Assembly: GCF_036370855.1 (NCBI RefSeq)
Contig: NC_088103.1
Span: forward strand, 9,301,404-9,365,403
Length of the DNA: 64,000 nucleotides
Source of the DNA: Dromaius novaehollandiae
Taxonomy: Eukaryota; Chordata; Aves; Casuariiformes; Dromaiidae
Reading direction: 5' to 3'
Positions 54,301 to 61,740 of the stretch are shown piece after piece. The translations under genes and the position numbers were made by a program. A model generated the notes under the pieces. That model was not told the origin of the DNA, did no database searches, and saw only the letters and a program-made list of their open reading frames with translations. The number at the start of each line of letters is the position of its first letter. The first letter of the stretch is position 1.

Positions 54301-57300
54301 AAGAAAAACAGATTGTGGTGTGCAGAGGTAGTACAAACAGGTATTTGAAAGACTTTCCCCTTGGGCTGTTCTGTGTAAAGGTGCGACTCCGGGGCTGCTG
54401 GTGGGACTGGCACGTCCCAGCATTTTGCTCTTTTTCTGCGTGTTTGCAGGGTTTGTGGGCCTCTGTTTCTAAAGAAATAAGTACATCTTATCCTCCCTCT
54501 CCCTCACTTAAAGACTCCTTTTAAAATGCTAGTAATTCCCTACTGTGGTAGTGGTCTGTGAGGGAAACGGATGTAAATCCGTACGACCACTTTGACAGAG
54601 CTGGGGTGTGGACGTCTGGGGCGCGGGGGACATGCTGATGATAAATTTTGCAGGAAGCCTTGACGAGCTGGAGGTCCAGCAATCTCGGCAAAATCATTTT
54701 TCTTTCTCAGATAAGCCAAAACAAAACGAGAAAGGAGACCAGCCTCCTTCCTAGCATTTCTTATTAATGAGACATTTTATCCTAAGTCCTCTAACATGAA
54801 CCACGCGGGCTTTTGGAGACGTAATTAATCTTTAATTGTATAAATCTTTAATTGTATAAAATGGAGTTTGTATGGCTGGAGTAATTTCTCTTCTTTCCTC
54901 TCTTTTCTCCCTTTCCTCGTTTGAGGTCCCCTCCTAGGAGAGCCGCTTCCCAGCGGCGTGCTCCCCGCTTCAGAGCGGTGGCCAGGCCCTCCAAAGCAGC
55001 ATTGCGCAGCGTGCTCGGGAGGAGGATGCGAGAAGCGCTCAGCAGGAAAAACATGATGTCCCGACGCAAATAATCGCGTACGGTGGATGAGTGGGGGGAG
55101 AGCAGAAGCACACTGCGCCCGGGGGTCTGGGCTAGGGGCACCCGGCGTCTTGGGCATCGCTCACAGGCTGGAGGGGGTCAGGCAGCACCAGAGAGCTGTG
55201 GACGCAGGCAGATTTGGGTAGCGTGCTGCTGGAAAAGCAGGTGTTTGATGGGCTGGGGCAGAGGGAGCTTGGAATGAGGAAAAAGAGCGTGCAGGTTATG
55301 GAGAAAGGAGTGAGACCCTCGCACGGCGCTCGCCCCTTCCCTGGGCTGAGGGCTGCTGCAGAGGGCCCCTGGCCGGGAAGGAGACCTGCGCCAGTGCCCC
55401 CGGCGCGGCCGCTGCCTCCTGCCACGTACGCGCTTAGAAGGACTGGCGGTAACTTGCGGCTTAATACGAGCGTGAGCGATTAGCGGTGAATTACTTCAGG
55501 CTCTGCGCAACGTAAATCGTTGCGCTGGAGCCTTAAAGGGCCAGGCGTCGCGGTGGAGGCAGGAGAAGGGCAGGGGGCTGCAGGTCACCTCTCCTGCCCC
55601 GGAGCTGTAGCCGCCCTCGGAGATGGCCACCATGTGACCGCAGGGCCGGAGAAACCTCGAGGCGTTTCTGCTCGCCCAGATCCTCTTTGCAGAAGCAGCC
55701 TGGGGGTCGGCTGTCAGTGCCGTCAGGCGGGCGCCCTGGGGAGGAGGAAGAGGAGGAGGAGGAGGTCTCTGGCAGATGGGCGGTGGTGGGCTGCCGGCAG
55801 CGAGCTCCCTGCAGCACATCCCACTGCAGCTGCGGCTGTTTCAAACCGAAGCACGAGGGCAGGGGAAGGGGCTTAGAAGTCATCGAGGGCCAGCTCTGAG
55901 TGCGTACGTACGCCTTCTCTGCGGAGACGCTGCTCTGAATCCGTCATATGTTGATGGTCTCGGCCAAATTCTGAGCAGACGGTTGTCCGGAGGAGCCGGC
56001 AGTCCGGAGCAGAGGTTGGATTCGTCACAGCGCCTGGCGCCCAGGCTAGGGCCAGAGCACTGGGCGATGCTCCCTGGCTGCAGCCCTGCTTCCTCTGCCC
56101 TGAAGATGAGCCGGGGGCCTCTTGCCCTGGGGCGGTGACCACCAGGAACTGTCCTGAAAGAAACCCTAACTCCGTCCCCTTGCAAAAAGGGGATGTTTGC
56201 AAAGTAGAATAACCCTTGGGAGAACCAGCAAAAGAGCGGAAACGCCTAAATTGGTGCCAGCCAGAACCACATGCGTTTTCAGAGGAGGTGAAATGCCGCC
56301 TTTCAGGTGCTAACTAAGTATTTGGGTTTTAGATGATTAGGTGCATGGAGGAATCGATGCACCATTGGCCCTAGGAGGGCAGGTTTTAGTTAATGTATCG
56401 GCTTTCGCTGGCCATTAGTGTTTGTGTGTTCTGTAATGGCAGGAAGGGCTGTGTGACTGCCTTGAGCTGACGCCTGCAGGGACAGACAGAAGATTCAATA
56501 GGAGACAGACAGAATGGGCTTTTCGAAGGTCCCTGTGGTGGTACTGCTCAGGCTCTCGGTGACCCCCAGCACGGGTCTTAAACGGGGTATTGAAATTAGT
56601 GTCTCCAGTGCAAAGCTTTCCAAAGGCATGGCTGATGTTCCACCGTAGAGCAATTTCCTGCAGCTTCATGGAAAGTTAGGAGCACTTTGCACTTCGACGC
56701 GATGCCTTTCCAAGCAACATTGCTGAACTTCCCTATGAGAAATTCGGACGTCATCCTTTACTCTGCTTCGTATGTCGAATTAATCGGCAGAGCCTCACCC
56801 TCTGGGGCTGAGTTTTGGCTTGCTTTCATTGATTTGCACTGAGGTCTTTGCTGAAGAAGGATTTGCTGAACAAAGCAGGTTCAGTGCTAGGGTGAGGGCC
56901 TTTGCCTCTCGCCTGCTAGTTTGAGTTGGAACCAAGCTGTAACTGTAAGCGGTTGTGTCCCATGGCCTAGACTGGTAAAAACGTCCTGGCCTCAATCCTT
57001 CCTCTGCTGGAGGCTGCTGACCTTGCCGTGTCAGAGGGCCACCCTGGGACGGTGCTCTTCAAGGCAAGCGAGTAGACGAACCAAGCTCGCTAAATGAGAA
57101 AAGGTCACAAAACAAGGTAGGGAAGGTTTGGGCGGCTGCTGCCATAAATAAAAAGGTATCCGTTTCATACGTTGTTTACTCGGAGCTTGCTTTGAAGGCT
57201 AAATGCGGTCTCTTGGGGGAAAAAATCTTTTTAAAGAATAGTCTCATTAAAGGCAAAACAAGCCTATGAGGCTTTCTGCAAGGCTCTTTGCAAAAAAAAC

Positions 57301-57518
57301 CCCGGCTTTTTGCAAGGCTGACTCTTGCAAGAGACCTATGAGCCAGCTGCAGGTTCTGTTTCTCGAGGTGTTCCTGAAGTGTTTTCTCTCCTCTCTTTCA
57401 GCTCTTTGAGAACTTCTATTTTGGAGAGGTGCAGCTGGACGCAGTCCGTCTCTCCCAGAGGTTCTCCTCGGATGCTTCTGGTTACTACGCCACGTCTGGG
57501 CAGCTAACCTTTTCCTGA
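21253..57518 (+). CDS. ASCC1: ASCC1, activating signal cointegrator 1 complex subunit 1
   Basis: Nuclear subunit of the ASC-1 complex (with ASCC2, ASCC3, TRIP4), involved in transcription coactivation, ALKBH3-linked alkylation repair and ribosome quality control. Coding exons are 21253-21361, 22806-22905, 23841-23938, 25498-25676, 33086-33222, 35423-35542, 39398-39522, 41418-41497 and 57402-57518 (1,065 nt, 354 residues; human about 357). It opens MDVLRPTLIRIGGRIYRKN. A KH domain at about 60-125 carries the GKKG loop (74-77). The C-terminal half is a 2H-phosphoesterase/AKAP7-like domain with both H-x-T motifs, HLT (178-180) and HAT (276-278). It ends YYATSGQLTFS. All nine exons join in frame with GT-AG introns. 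The region TGKSSFKERESF differs from the human sequence I recall. Confidence 0.96.
21362..22805 (+). other. ASCC1: ASCC1 intron 2
   Basis: 1,444-nt GT-AG intron containing an internally deleted CR1 LINE 3' end (21715-21880). No other element was recognised. Confidence 0.9.
21715..21880 (+). mobile_element. CR1 LINE 3' end with internal deletion
   Basis: Diagnostic CR1 3'-UTR sequence: CACAAACTGAAGCACAGGAG, then GCAACCTGCTCTAGGTGACC, CTGCTTGAG, GGACTAGATGAT and CCCTTCCAACCTCAGC. In the CR1 consensus the first and second blocks are separated by roughly 110-140 bp that are missing here (junction near 21793). CR1 is the dominant LINE of birds and other reptiles. 5'-truncated, not active. Confidence 0.9.
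22806..22905 (+). CDS. ASCC1: ASCC1 second coding exon
   Basis: 100 nt after CTATTAG. Encodes PGDCTDEPCDAFVVEE through SPLY and ends inside a Lys codon at donor GTGAGC. Confidence 0.95.
22906..23840 (+). other. ASCC1: ASCC1 intron 3
   Basis: 935-nt GT-AG intron; nothing recognised. Confidence 0.9.
23841..23938 (+). CDS. ASCC1: ASCC1 third coding exon (KH domain)
   Basis: Encodes YIIGKKGETKKRLETETRTS, the KH GxxG loop, then ISIPRPGVEGEI. Donor GTGAGC. Confidence 0.96.
23939..25497 (+). other. ASCC1: ASCC1 intron 4
   Basis: 1,559-nt GT-AG intron. A MIR-like SINE fragment lies at about 24050-24140. Confidence 0.9.
24050..24140 (+). repeat. MIR-like SINE relic
   Basis: CCCTGGGAAAATTACTTCAG, TTTTCTCCTG and CATGTCTATAGA follow the order of the MIR 3' half (TTGGGCAAGTCACTTAAC, CAGTTTCCTC, CATCTGTAAAA). 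Divergent; orientation plus. Confidence 0.45.
25498..25676 (+). CDS. ASCC1: ASCC1 fourth coding exon
   Basis: Residues 103-162, from ITGQQRSGVISARTRIDVLL (end of KH domain) through QPFTHFLSFPL (start of the phosphoesterase-like domain). Donor GTAAGG, phase 0. Confidence 0.96.
25677..33085 (+). other. ASCC1: ASCC1 intron 5
   Basis: 7.4-kb GT-AG intron. Unique-looking sequence with a slightly GC-richer part at 26.8-27.7 kb. I see no exon, RNA gene or recognisable repeat. Confidence 0.85.
33086..33222 (+). CDS. ASCC1: ASCC1 fifth coding exon
   Basis: Begins DHGVSSSLFQNPAKLHLTLG with the first H-x-T motif and ends inside an Asp codon at donor GTAAGT. Confidence 0.96.
33223..35422 (+). other. 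ASCC1: ASCC1 intron 6
   Basis: 2.2-kb GT-AG intron; nothing recognised. Confidence 0.9.
35423..35542 (+). CDS. ASCC1: ASCC1 sixth coding exon
   Basis: 120 nt: IAGGKPLTVEVAGVEYMNDD then VLYAKVHMKDGSD. Donor GTGAGT splits an Arg codon. Confidence 0.96.
35543..39397 (+). other. ASCC1: ASCC1 intron 7
   Basis: 3.9-kb GT-AG intron with a tRNA-like SINE candidate at about 38786-38840; otherwise nothing recognised. Confidence 0.9.
38786..38840 (+). repeat. tRNA-derived SINE head (candidate)
   Basis: TAGCTGAGGAGTTAGCGC resembles a tRNA A box and GGGTTCGCACC a B box about 30 nt later, with tRNA-like spacing. No acceptor stem or complete cloverleaf was seen, so it is a SINE relic rather than a tRNA gene. 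Confidence 0.35.
39398..39522 (+). CDS. ASCC1: ASCC1 seventh coding exon
   Basis: Encodes LQVIADKLVERFVASG, then EWDRVKLHATVMNTVFRKD with the second H-x-T motif. Donor GTGGGT, chosen because only it keeps the frame with the next exon. Confidence 0.95.
39523..41417 (+). other. ASCC1: ASCC1 intron 8
   Basis: 1.9-kb GT-AG intron; nothing recognised. Confidence 0.9.
41418..41497 (+). CDS. ASCC1: ASCC1 eighth coding exon
   Basis: 80 nt: EERNGTVTGKSS then FKERESFNGRNILK, phase 0 at donor GTGGGT. The ESFNGRNILK end is strongly conserved. Confidence 0.95.
43310..43345. promoter_or_regulatory. Clustered TF-motif candidate enhancer
   Basis: Within 35 bp: ATTAATTAATTA (43315-43326, homeodomain sites), TGAGTCA (43329-43335, AP-1) and ATAAATAGCT (MEF2-like). 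An intronic enhancer role is inference. Confidence 0.3.
45340..46290 (+). mobile_element. Ancient CR1/L3-type LINE fragment
   Basis: AAGGCATTTGATGTGGTGCC (around 45440) matches the LINE reverse-transcriptase segment encoding KAFDxVP. About 580 bp later, GCTGAAATGGTAGAGGGAGC, GGCGTGCAATTAGA and TTGGAAAAGGAGATTAA follow the CR1/L3 3' consensus in order. Heavily mutated, frame broken, not active. Confidence 0.55.
46520..46720. promoter_or_regulatory. Intronic CpG-rich patch
   Basis: About 200 bp with high CG density in the middle of ASCC1 intron 9, with no exon or gene start recognised. Confidence 0.3.
47990..48670 (+). mobile_element. Ancient CR1/L3-type LINE 3' portion
   Basis: GTAAGAAGTAATGGGTTTAA, TGTAGCAAGAGAGATTCAA, GGTGTTAGGAAAATCTTC, GGATAACGAAGCGCTGGAGT, AGATTGCCTTGAGG and GCAGATGACCTCTC follow the CR1/L3 3' region in order and spacing (48380-48640). 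The part upstream to about 47990 is more diverged. Confidence 0.65.
54060..54081 (+). repeat. Poly(A) run, 22 nt
   Basis: Uninterrupted A run preceded by CACACA-type repeats at about 54020-54042. Confidence 0.9.
54828..54859 (+). repeat. 16-bp tandem duplication
   Basis: ATCTTTAATTGTATAA occurs twice in direct succession without mismatch. Confidence 0.85.
55741..55767 (+). repeat. (GGA)n microsatellite
   Basis: Short GAG/GGA triplet run in a GC-rich part of ASCC1 intron 9. Confidence 0.8.
57402..57518 (+). CDS. ASCC1: ASCC1 last coding exon
   Basis: After CTCTCTTTCAG: LFENFYFGEVQLDAVRLSQR, then FSSDASGYYATSGQLTFS and TGA at 57516-57518. It matches the canonical long human C-terminus (LFENFYFG, SQRF, YA-SCGQ) rather than the alternative short one. 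Confidence 0.97.
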   Translation, partial: LFENFYFGEVQLDAVRLSQRFSSDASGYYATSGQLTFS

Positions 57519-58045
57519 AGTGGGAATGTGGCTGCCTCAGCGGATCCAACCTGTGCACAGAGGCGCAGCGATTCATCGGTAAAATACATTTTTATAGGAC
57601 AGGAGTTTTGGCCAGGGATCCAAGAGCTCCAAATGAGGATGCCTCGTTACTCTTTGAAAGTGCATCGCAGCCAGGGCAGGCTTTGCCCTTCCTCCATGGT
57701 GTTTCCCCGCAGTTCTTCCTACGTACGTTGCCTGCCTTGCCCTCGGAGGGAACTGGGGCCCTTCCTCCTCCTTTCCTCATTGATTACAGAGATGTTTCAA
57801 GTGCCTGGGGTTTTTTTTCCAAGTAAGCGACTAGAAAAACTGGTGCACGCGGCTTTGGGGGCATCACCAATGTTTGAATATGGCTTTATTTCAGAAGGGG
57901 AACTTTATTCTTAAAATAAGTATTTAAAATCCAGGAGAGCTCCCTGGAGTGTGATTTAACAATATTGAGGTCAGGCATTGCTTGGATCTCGCAGCGTGCC
58001 TGTGTGATGTTGATCTCCAAATAAATTAATTCCCTTCAAAAGCAA
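57519..58045 (+). other. ASCC1: ASCC1 3' UTR
   Basis: About 520 nt from the stop to just past the first AATAAA (58020-58025), which is followed by T/GT-rich sequence. Confidence 0.65.
58020..58025 (+). terminator. ASCC1: ASCC1 polyadenylation signal
   Basis: AATAAA, the first after the stop codon; GTGTTTATCTCCTGTTG follows at about 25 nt. Confidence 0.65.
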
Positions 58046-59814
58046 AGTGTTTATCTCCTGTTGCATTGATAGTTGCTGTAATTAAACCTCCAGCACGTAA
58101 CTATGTAAATAAGAAAGCATTTATGGTAAGAGCTGTTCCCAGTGACTGTTTCAGTGTGTGTCAAAAAGCAGATATGCCTTGTAGGTGGTTTCTCCATTAA
58201 GAAAAGAGCAAAGCTCTTTGATACTATTGTAAGTGCTTCAGGGATCTAAACAAGACTGGTCTTTTTCTTGTACATCTCCAGGTTCAGTAACAATAGCAAC
58301 ACAAGCTTTCAACCCATCTGAGGGTGAATGCTTTGAAAAACGGAAGATCCTGGTGTTCAGTTCTGTCTTTAAAACGCTGGCGGTGGCGGCTGCCGCGTGC
58401 TCCTGGTTGCTGCCGTTAATTGTGGAATTATACTGTCATCAGCGCGGAGAGCCTGGGAGCTAGGAACAGGGCTGTTTGAACAGCACCTGGTTTTGCTAGT
58501 GATTATTTCTAAGAGGTTTCCATGCCGTTTGCTCCCTCCCTAGGTGAAGTGATTGTGTGACTGTGCTCTGCCTGGATGCACAAACCACTGGCAGCAGTGG
58601 GGTGGGAGAGGGTCAGATTCGGGGTGGTTTGACTTCTTCCCAAATGCGTGTGGTGGTGCTTCCAAGACAGAATTGCCTATCGGTTTGCCGATCTCCCAGG
58701 AAATATCTGTGGCTTTGACGATTGCCCTTGATGCCGGAGCCTGCGTTTGTGCCCAGTTACAACGGTTGGGATTTCTGTCTCTTTTTTCTTTCCCTTGCAG
58801 CCGAACATCTTTGTGCTCTTAACTCTGAGCAGGAAGAGCCTTGTTCAGAGCTGGCTAACGACTCGTTTAGTCAGCTAGCAGAGCACTGGCGTGCTCGCTA
58901 GGAGCCCGATCCAGGGAGGTGCTGAGAGCACTTAACACCGGTTGATGTCATCTTGCAGCGAGTCTGAAGAGCTACTTGGCAAATCTCGTCAGCCACCCAA
59001 AAGAACAGATCTGGGCGCTGCTCGCGCGACAGCCAGCAGTGCTTTTTGCCGGGGGAAGAAAAGATGCACCTCTGCGAGCTTCCGGGCGTGCTGCACTTTT
59101 AACCGCTGTGACCGAGAAGCGGTTTCTTCGCTCAGCCGTGCTCCGCGTGCGACGTACTGCCAAGCTCCGACAGTGCACGCGGGCCCGTTTGCACGCCGTT
59201 TTCCCTCGTGGGGCGTCGAGCGCCGTTTATCACAACTGGTTCTGTCCGTGGTTGCCCAATTCCAACATTTTCCGCTTGTTTTTCTTCGGCGAGTGGTTTT
59301 GACCTTGGAGGTAGCATTTAACCGTGGAGGCAACCGTAGAGACTTCCTACAAAGAGCGGCAGCTCTAAGCCCCTCTTCCGCTTCCCGGGCCCAATGCTAA
59401 TTTTAAAATGTTTTAGTTGTGCCTGTTTCTGTACCCGCTTGTGACCGTTTGGTTGAGTTTTGGTGGTAAGCAGCTTACCTAGCCGCTCTGCTCCGGCATG
59501 ACGAAACCCATTTCACATCCCATCGCCTGGTGGAATTAAGGGTTCTCATCCATTCCTCTCATCCACCGAGTTGTAGTTTGGGCTTTGATCCAGCAAACAG
59601 TTATGCATGTACTTAAATTGACACGTCACTTAATCCCATTGTATAGCATTGAGCGTGCACAGAAGTGAGGTGGAATTGCAGCTCTGCGTTGCCGGTAGTG
59701 CCTTTAAATGAGAGCACTGTTATATAAAGGAGAGTGGCTGAACTGGGGGTTGCAGCTCCTTAACATTACACAGTGGGAGGACTCGTGTAAATAAAACACC
59801 TATTAGCGGGCGGA

Positions 59815-59885
59815 GGGTCTGAGCCAGTGGAAAGCACTCTGCACTGGATTTATCAAGTTTTCCCAGCTCAATCACTTGCAGGTAT
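59815..59885 (+). repeat. Possible MIR fragment
   Basis: CCAGTGGAAAGCACTCTGCA and TTTTCCCAGCTCAATCACTT follow the MIR tRNA-derived head and its GGGTTCAAATCCCAGCTCTG segment loosely. Confidence 0.3.
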
Positions 59886-60958
59886 AACTGGAACGGTTTT
59901 GGTTCATGTTAATCGTGGTAAAACAGCGTATTGCGTGTGGTCTCATGCAGATGAGTTGATTGAAGTCCCTTTGATGCAGCGTGTGTTACGTTCTTCCAAG
60001 GTGCAACCCAACGTTTCAAGCAAGTAGGTTTCTGAATGCTGAAAACCCGCGACTGCCTCTCTCTTTCCCCATGCAGGGCCGTGCTTGAAGGCGGCTGTGC
60101 CGCATGCGGATCCCCGCGTGAACCCTCGGTGGTCCCTCCCAAGGTCCCTCCGTGGAAGGAGGATGGACTCGGGCCGGCGTGCCAGCTTGGCGTTTCGCTC
60201 AGCATGAAGCCCAGGTCAGAGGCGCTTCTCAGCGCTACCTCTAGAGTTGAAAATAGGCCGTTTTCTTGAATCCGGTGCCTGGAAGCGGGTGTGTTTCCTA
60301 CTGCAGCAGCCCCGCTTAGCACCAGTGTTGCTGCTGTTGAGGGGGCCACCACGAGGACCTGCCGCGGCCTGTAGCTGTGGCTTTGCTTTTAGGAAAATCT
60401 AGTGGTTTTTTTCTCAGCCGTAGCCACAGCAGTATCAGACGTTCTCACGGGAAGAATAAAAGCCCAGTGTCTCCTAGGCCCAGCCTTTCTCTGAAGGCCG
60501 GCGGCTCCCACAGCTGGGCGCGCGGCCCGGTGCCTCCGCTGCCGCTCTGCAGCTGCACCCGGGGCCGTTGTCACCCTCCGCCGCTGCCAAGCCCCACGGC
60601 GGCCTCGGAGAGGTGGCGTTACTGGCCTTCTCGCCCCTTCCCCTAATGTCATCTTTGCTTGCTTAGGAAGTGGGGGAGAGGGGGACCTCTTGGCTGTGCT
60701 GCCCCCTGCTAGGGGAGATCTGTTGTCCCGCCATGGGGCCGAGCGACAGCAGCAGGGAGCAGAGAGAAGCGCTGCGGGGTGGAGGGGGGAATCAAGCCGT
60801 CCCGTAGCGGTGTCACCTCCTTGGGCCTCCGCGTTCAGATGGAGGGGGGAAAACCGGAGCAGCCTGGAAGATGGGAGCTCCTGAGGTCGCAGGGATGAGG
60901 AGGGGCCTGGCTCCCCTCGCACCGGGGGAAGAAGGGCCGAGGAATTTCCCCGGGGGGG

Positions 60959-61090
60959 GCGGGGAGCAGAGGCACCTTCATCCCTCCCAGCCCGAGGAGG
61001 AGGTGGTGAGAGCTCCTGGGGGGGGGGGAGCAGAGGCACCTTCATCCCTCCCAGCCCGAGGAGGAGGAGGTGAGAGCTCCTGGGGGGGGG
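60959..61090 (+). repeat. 64-bp tandem duplication upstream of SPOCK2
   Basis: Two near-identical copies of a unit containing AGCAGAGGCACCTTCATCCC, CCCAGCCCGAGGAGGAGG and GAGAGCTCCTGGGGGG; period 64 bp. Copies differ at a few bases (for example GGTGGTGAG versus GGAGGTGAG) and in G-run length. Confidence 0.9.
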
Positions 61091-61337
61091 TGGGGGGGTG
61101 CAGCCTGTCTCCTGCTCACCGCCGGCCTGAGCCCCCCGGGCAGCGGAGGAGCCCCGCGGGCACATCCCCTTCCTTAGGGCCCCGTGTTTATCTCTACGCG
61201 GAGGCGCCCGGCCGGGCACCCTCCGTCCTCTGCTCCGCGTCCTTCAGAGGACGCGGCGGCCGCTCCGCTCCTGGGACGCCGGGGGGGGGGGGGCCCTGCC
61301 GCCTGGGCCCCCAGCGACCCCCCCCCCCAGCACCGCG

Positions 61338-61367
61338 TGTCGCGACACCCCCCCGCCTGTCGCGACA
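61338..61367. promoter_or_regulatory. Paired TGTCGCGACA palindromes
   Basis: A perfect 10-bp palindrome at 61338-61347 and again at 61358-61367, starts 20 bp apart, each followed by a C run. It lies about 170-200 bp upstream of the SPOCK2 start codon. It may be a two-unit repeat or a factor-binding pair. Confidence 0.45.
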
Positions 61368-61539
61368 CCCCCTCCCCGCGGCGGGCGGCGGCGGCGCGCA
61401 GGTGCGGGGCGCGGCGGGAGCCCCGCCCCGGCCCGCCCGCCGGTGCCGCCCGGTGCCGCCCCGCGGCCGGCACTCGCCGCCGGCGCCTCCCCGTGCGCAC
61501 CGCGCCGCGCCGCGCCGCTCCCCTCGGCGCTGCAGCAGC

Positions 61540-61740
61540 ATGCGGGGCTCCGGCGGGCGCCGCGCCGCCCTGGCGCTGCTCGCCCTGCTCCTGCCCGCCG
61601 CCGCCGCCGGCACCGCCGCCGGCACCGCGGGCACCGGCAAGGCGGGCGAGAGCCCCGGCAATTTCATGGAGGACGAACAATGGCTCTCCTCCATCTCCCA
61701 GTACAGCGGCAAGATCAAGCACTGGAACCGCTTCCGAGAC
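61540..61740 (+). CDS. SPOCK2: SPOCK2 coding exon 1
   Basis: Start chosen because a typical signal peptide follows at once and the mature sequence aligns with testican-2. 67 codons, phase 0, donor GTGAGT at 61741. Confidence 0.95.

Larger units (their letters stand above)
41498..57401 (+). other. ASCC1: ASCC1 intron 9 (15.9 kb)
   Basis: Last and largest intron. It contains two stretches of old CR1/L3 LINE sequence (about 45.34-46.29 and 47.99-48.67 kb), a CpG-rich patch (46.52-46.72 kb), a homeodomain/AP-1/MEF2-like cluster (43.31-43.34 kb), an A22 run (54.06 kb) and a 16-bp tandem duplication (54828-54859). From about 49 kb on, CpG density rises in patches (49.3, 50.5, 52.7, 55.4-56.1 kb). 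No further exon was recognised. Confidence 0.85.
58046..61100. other. ASCC1-SPOCK2 intergenic region
   Basis: No gene is recognised. 58.99-59.39 kb has many CG dinucleotides at only moderate GC content. A possible MIR fragment lies at 59.82-59.88 kb. 60.4-61.1 kb grades into the SPOCK2 CpG island and has a 64-bp tandem duplication. Confidence 0.6.
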
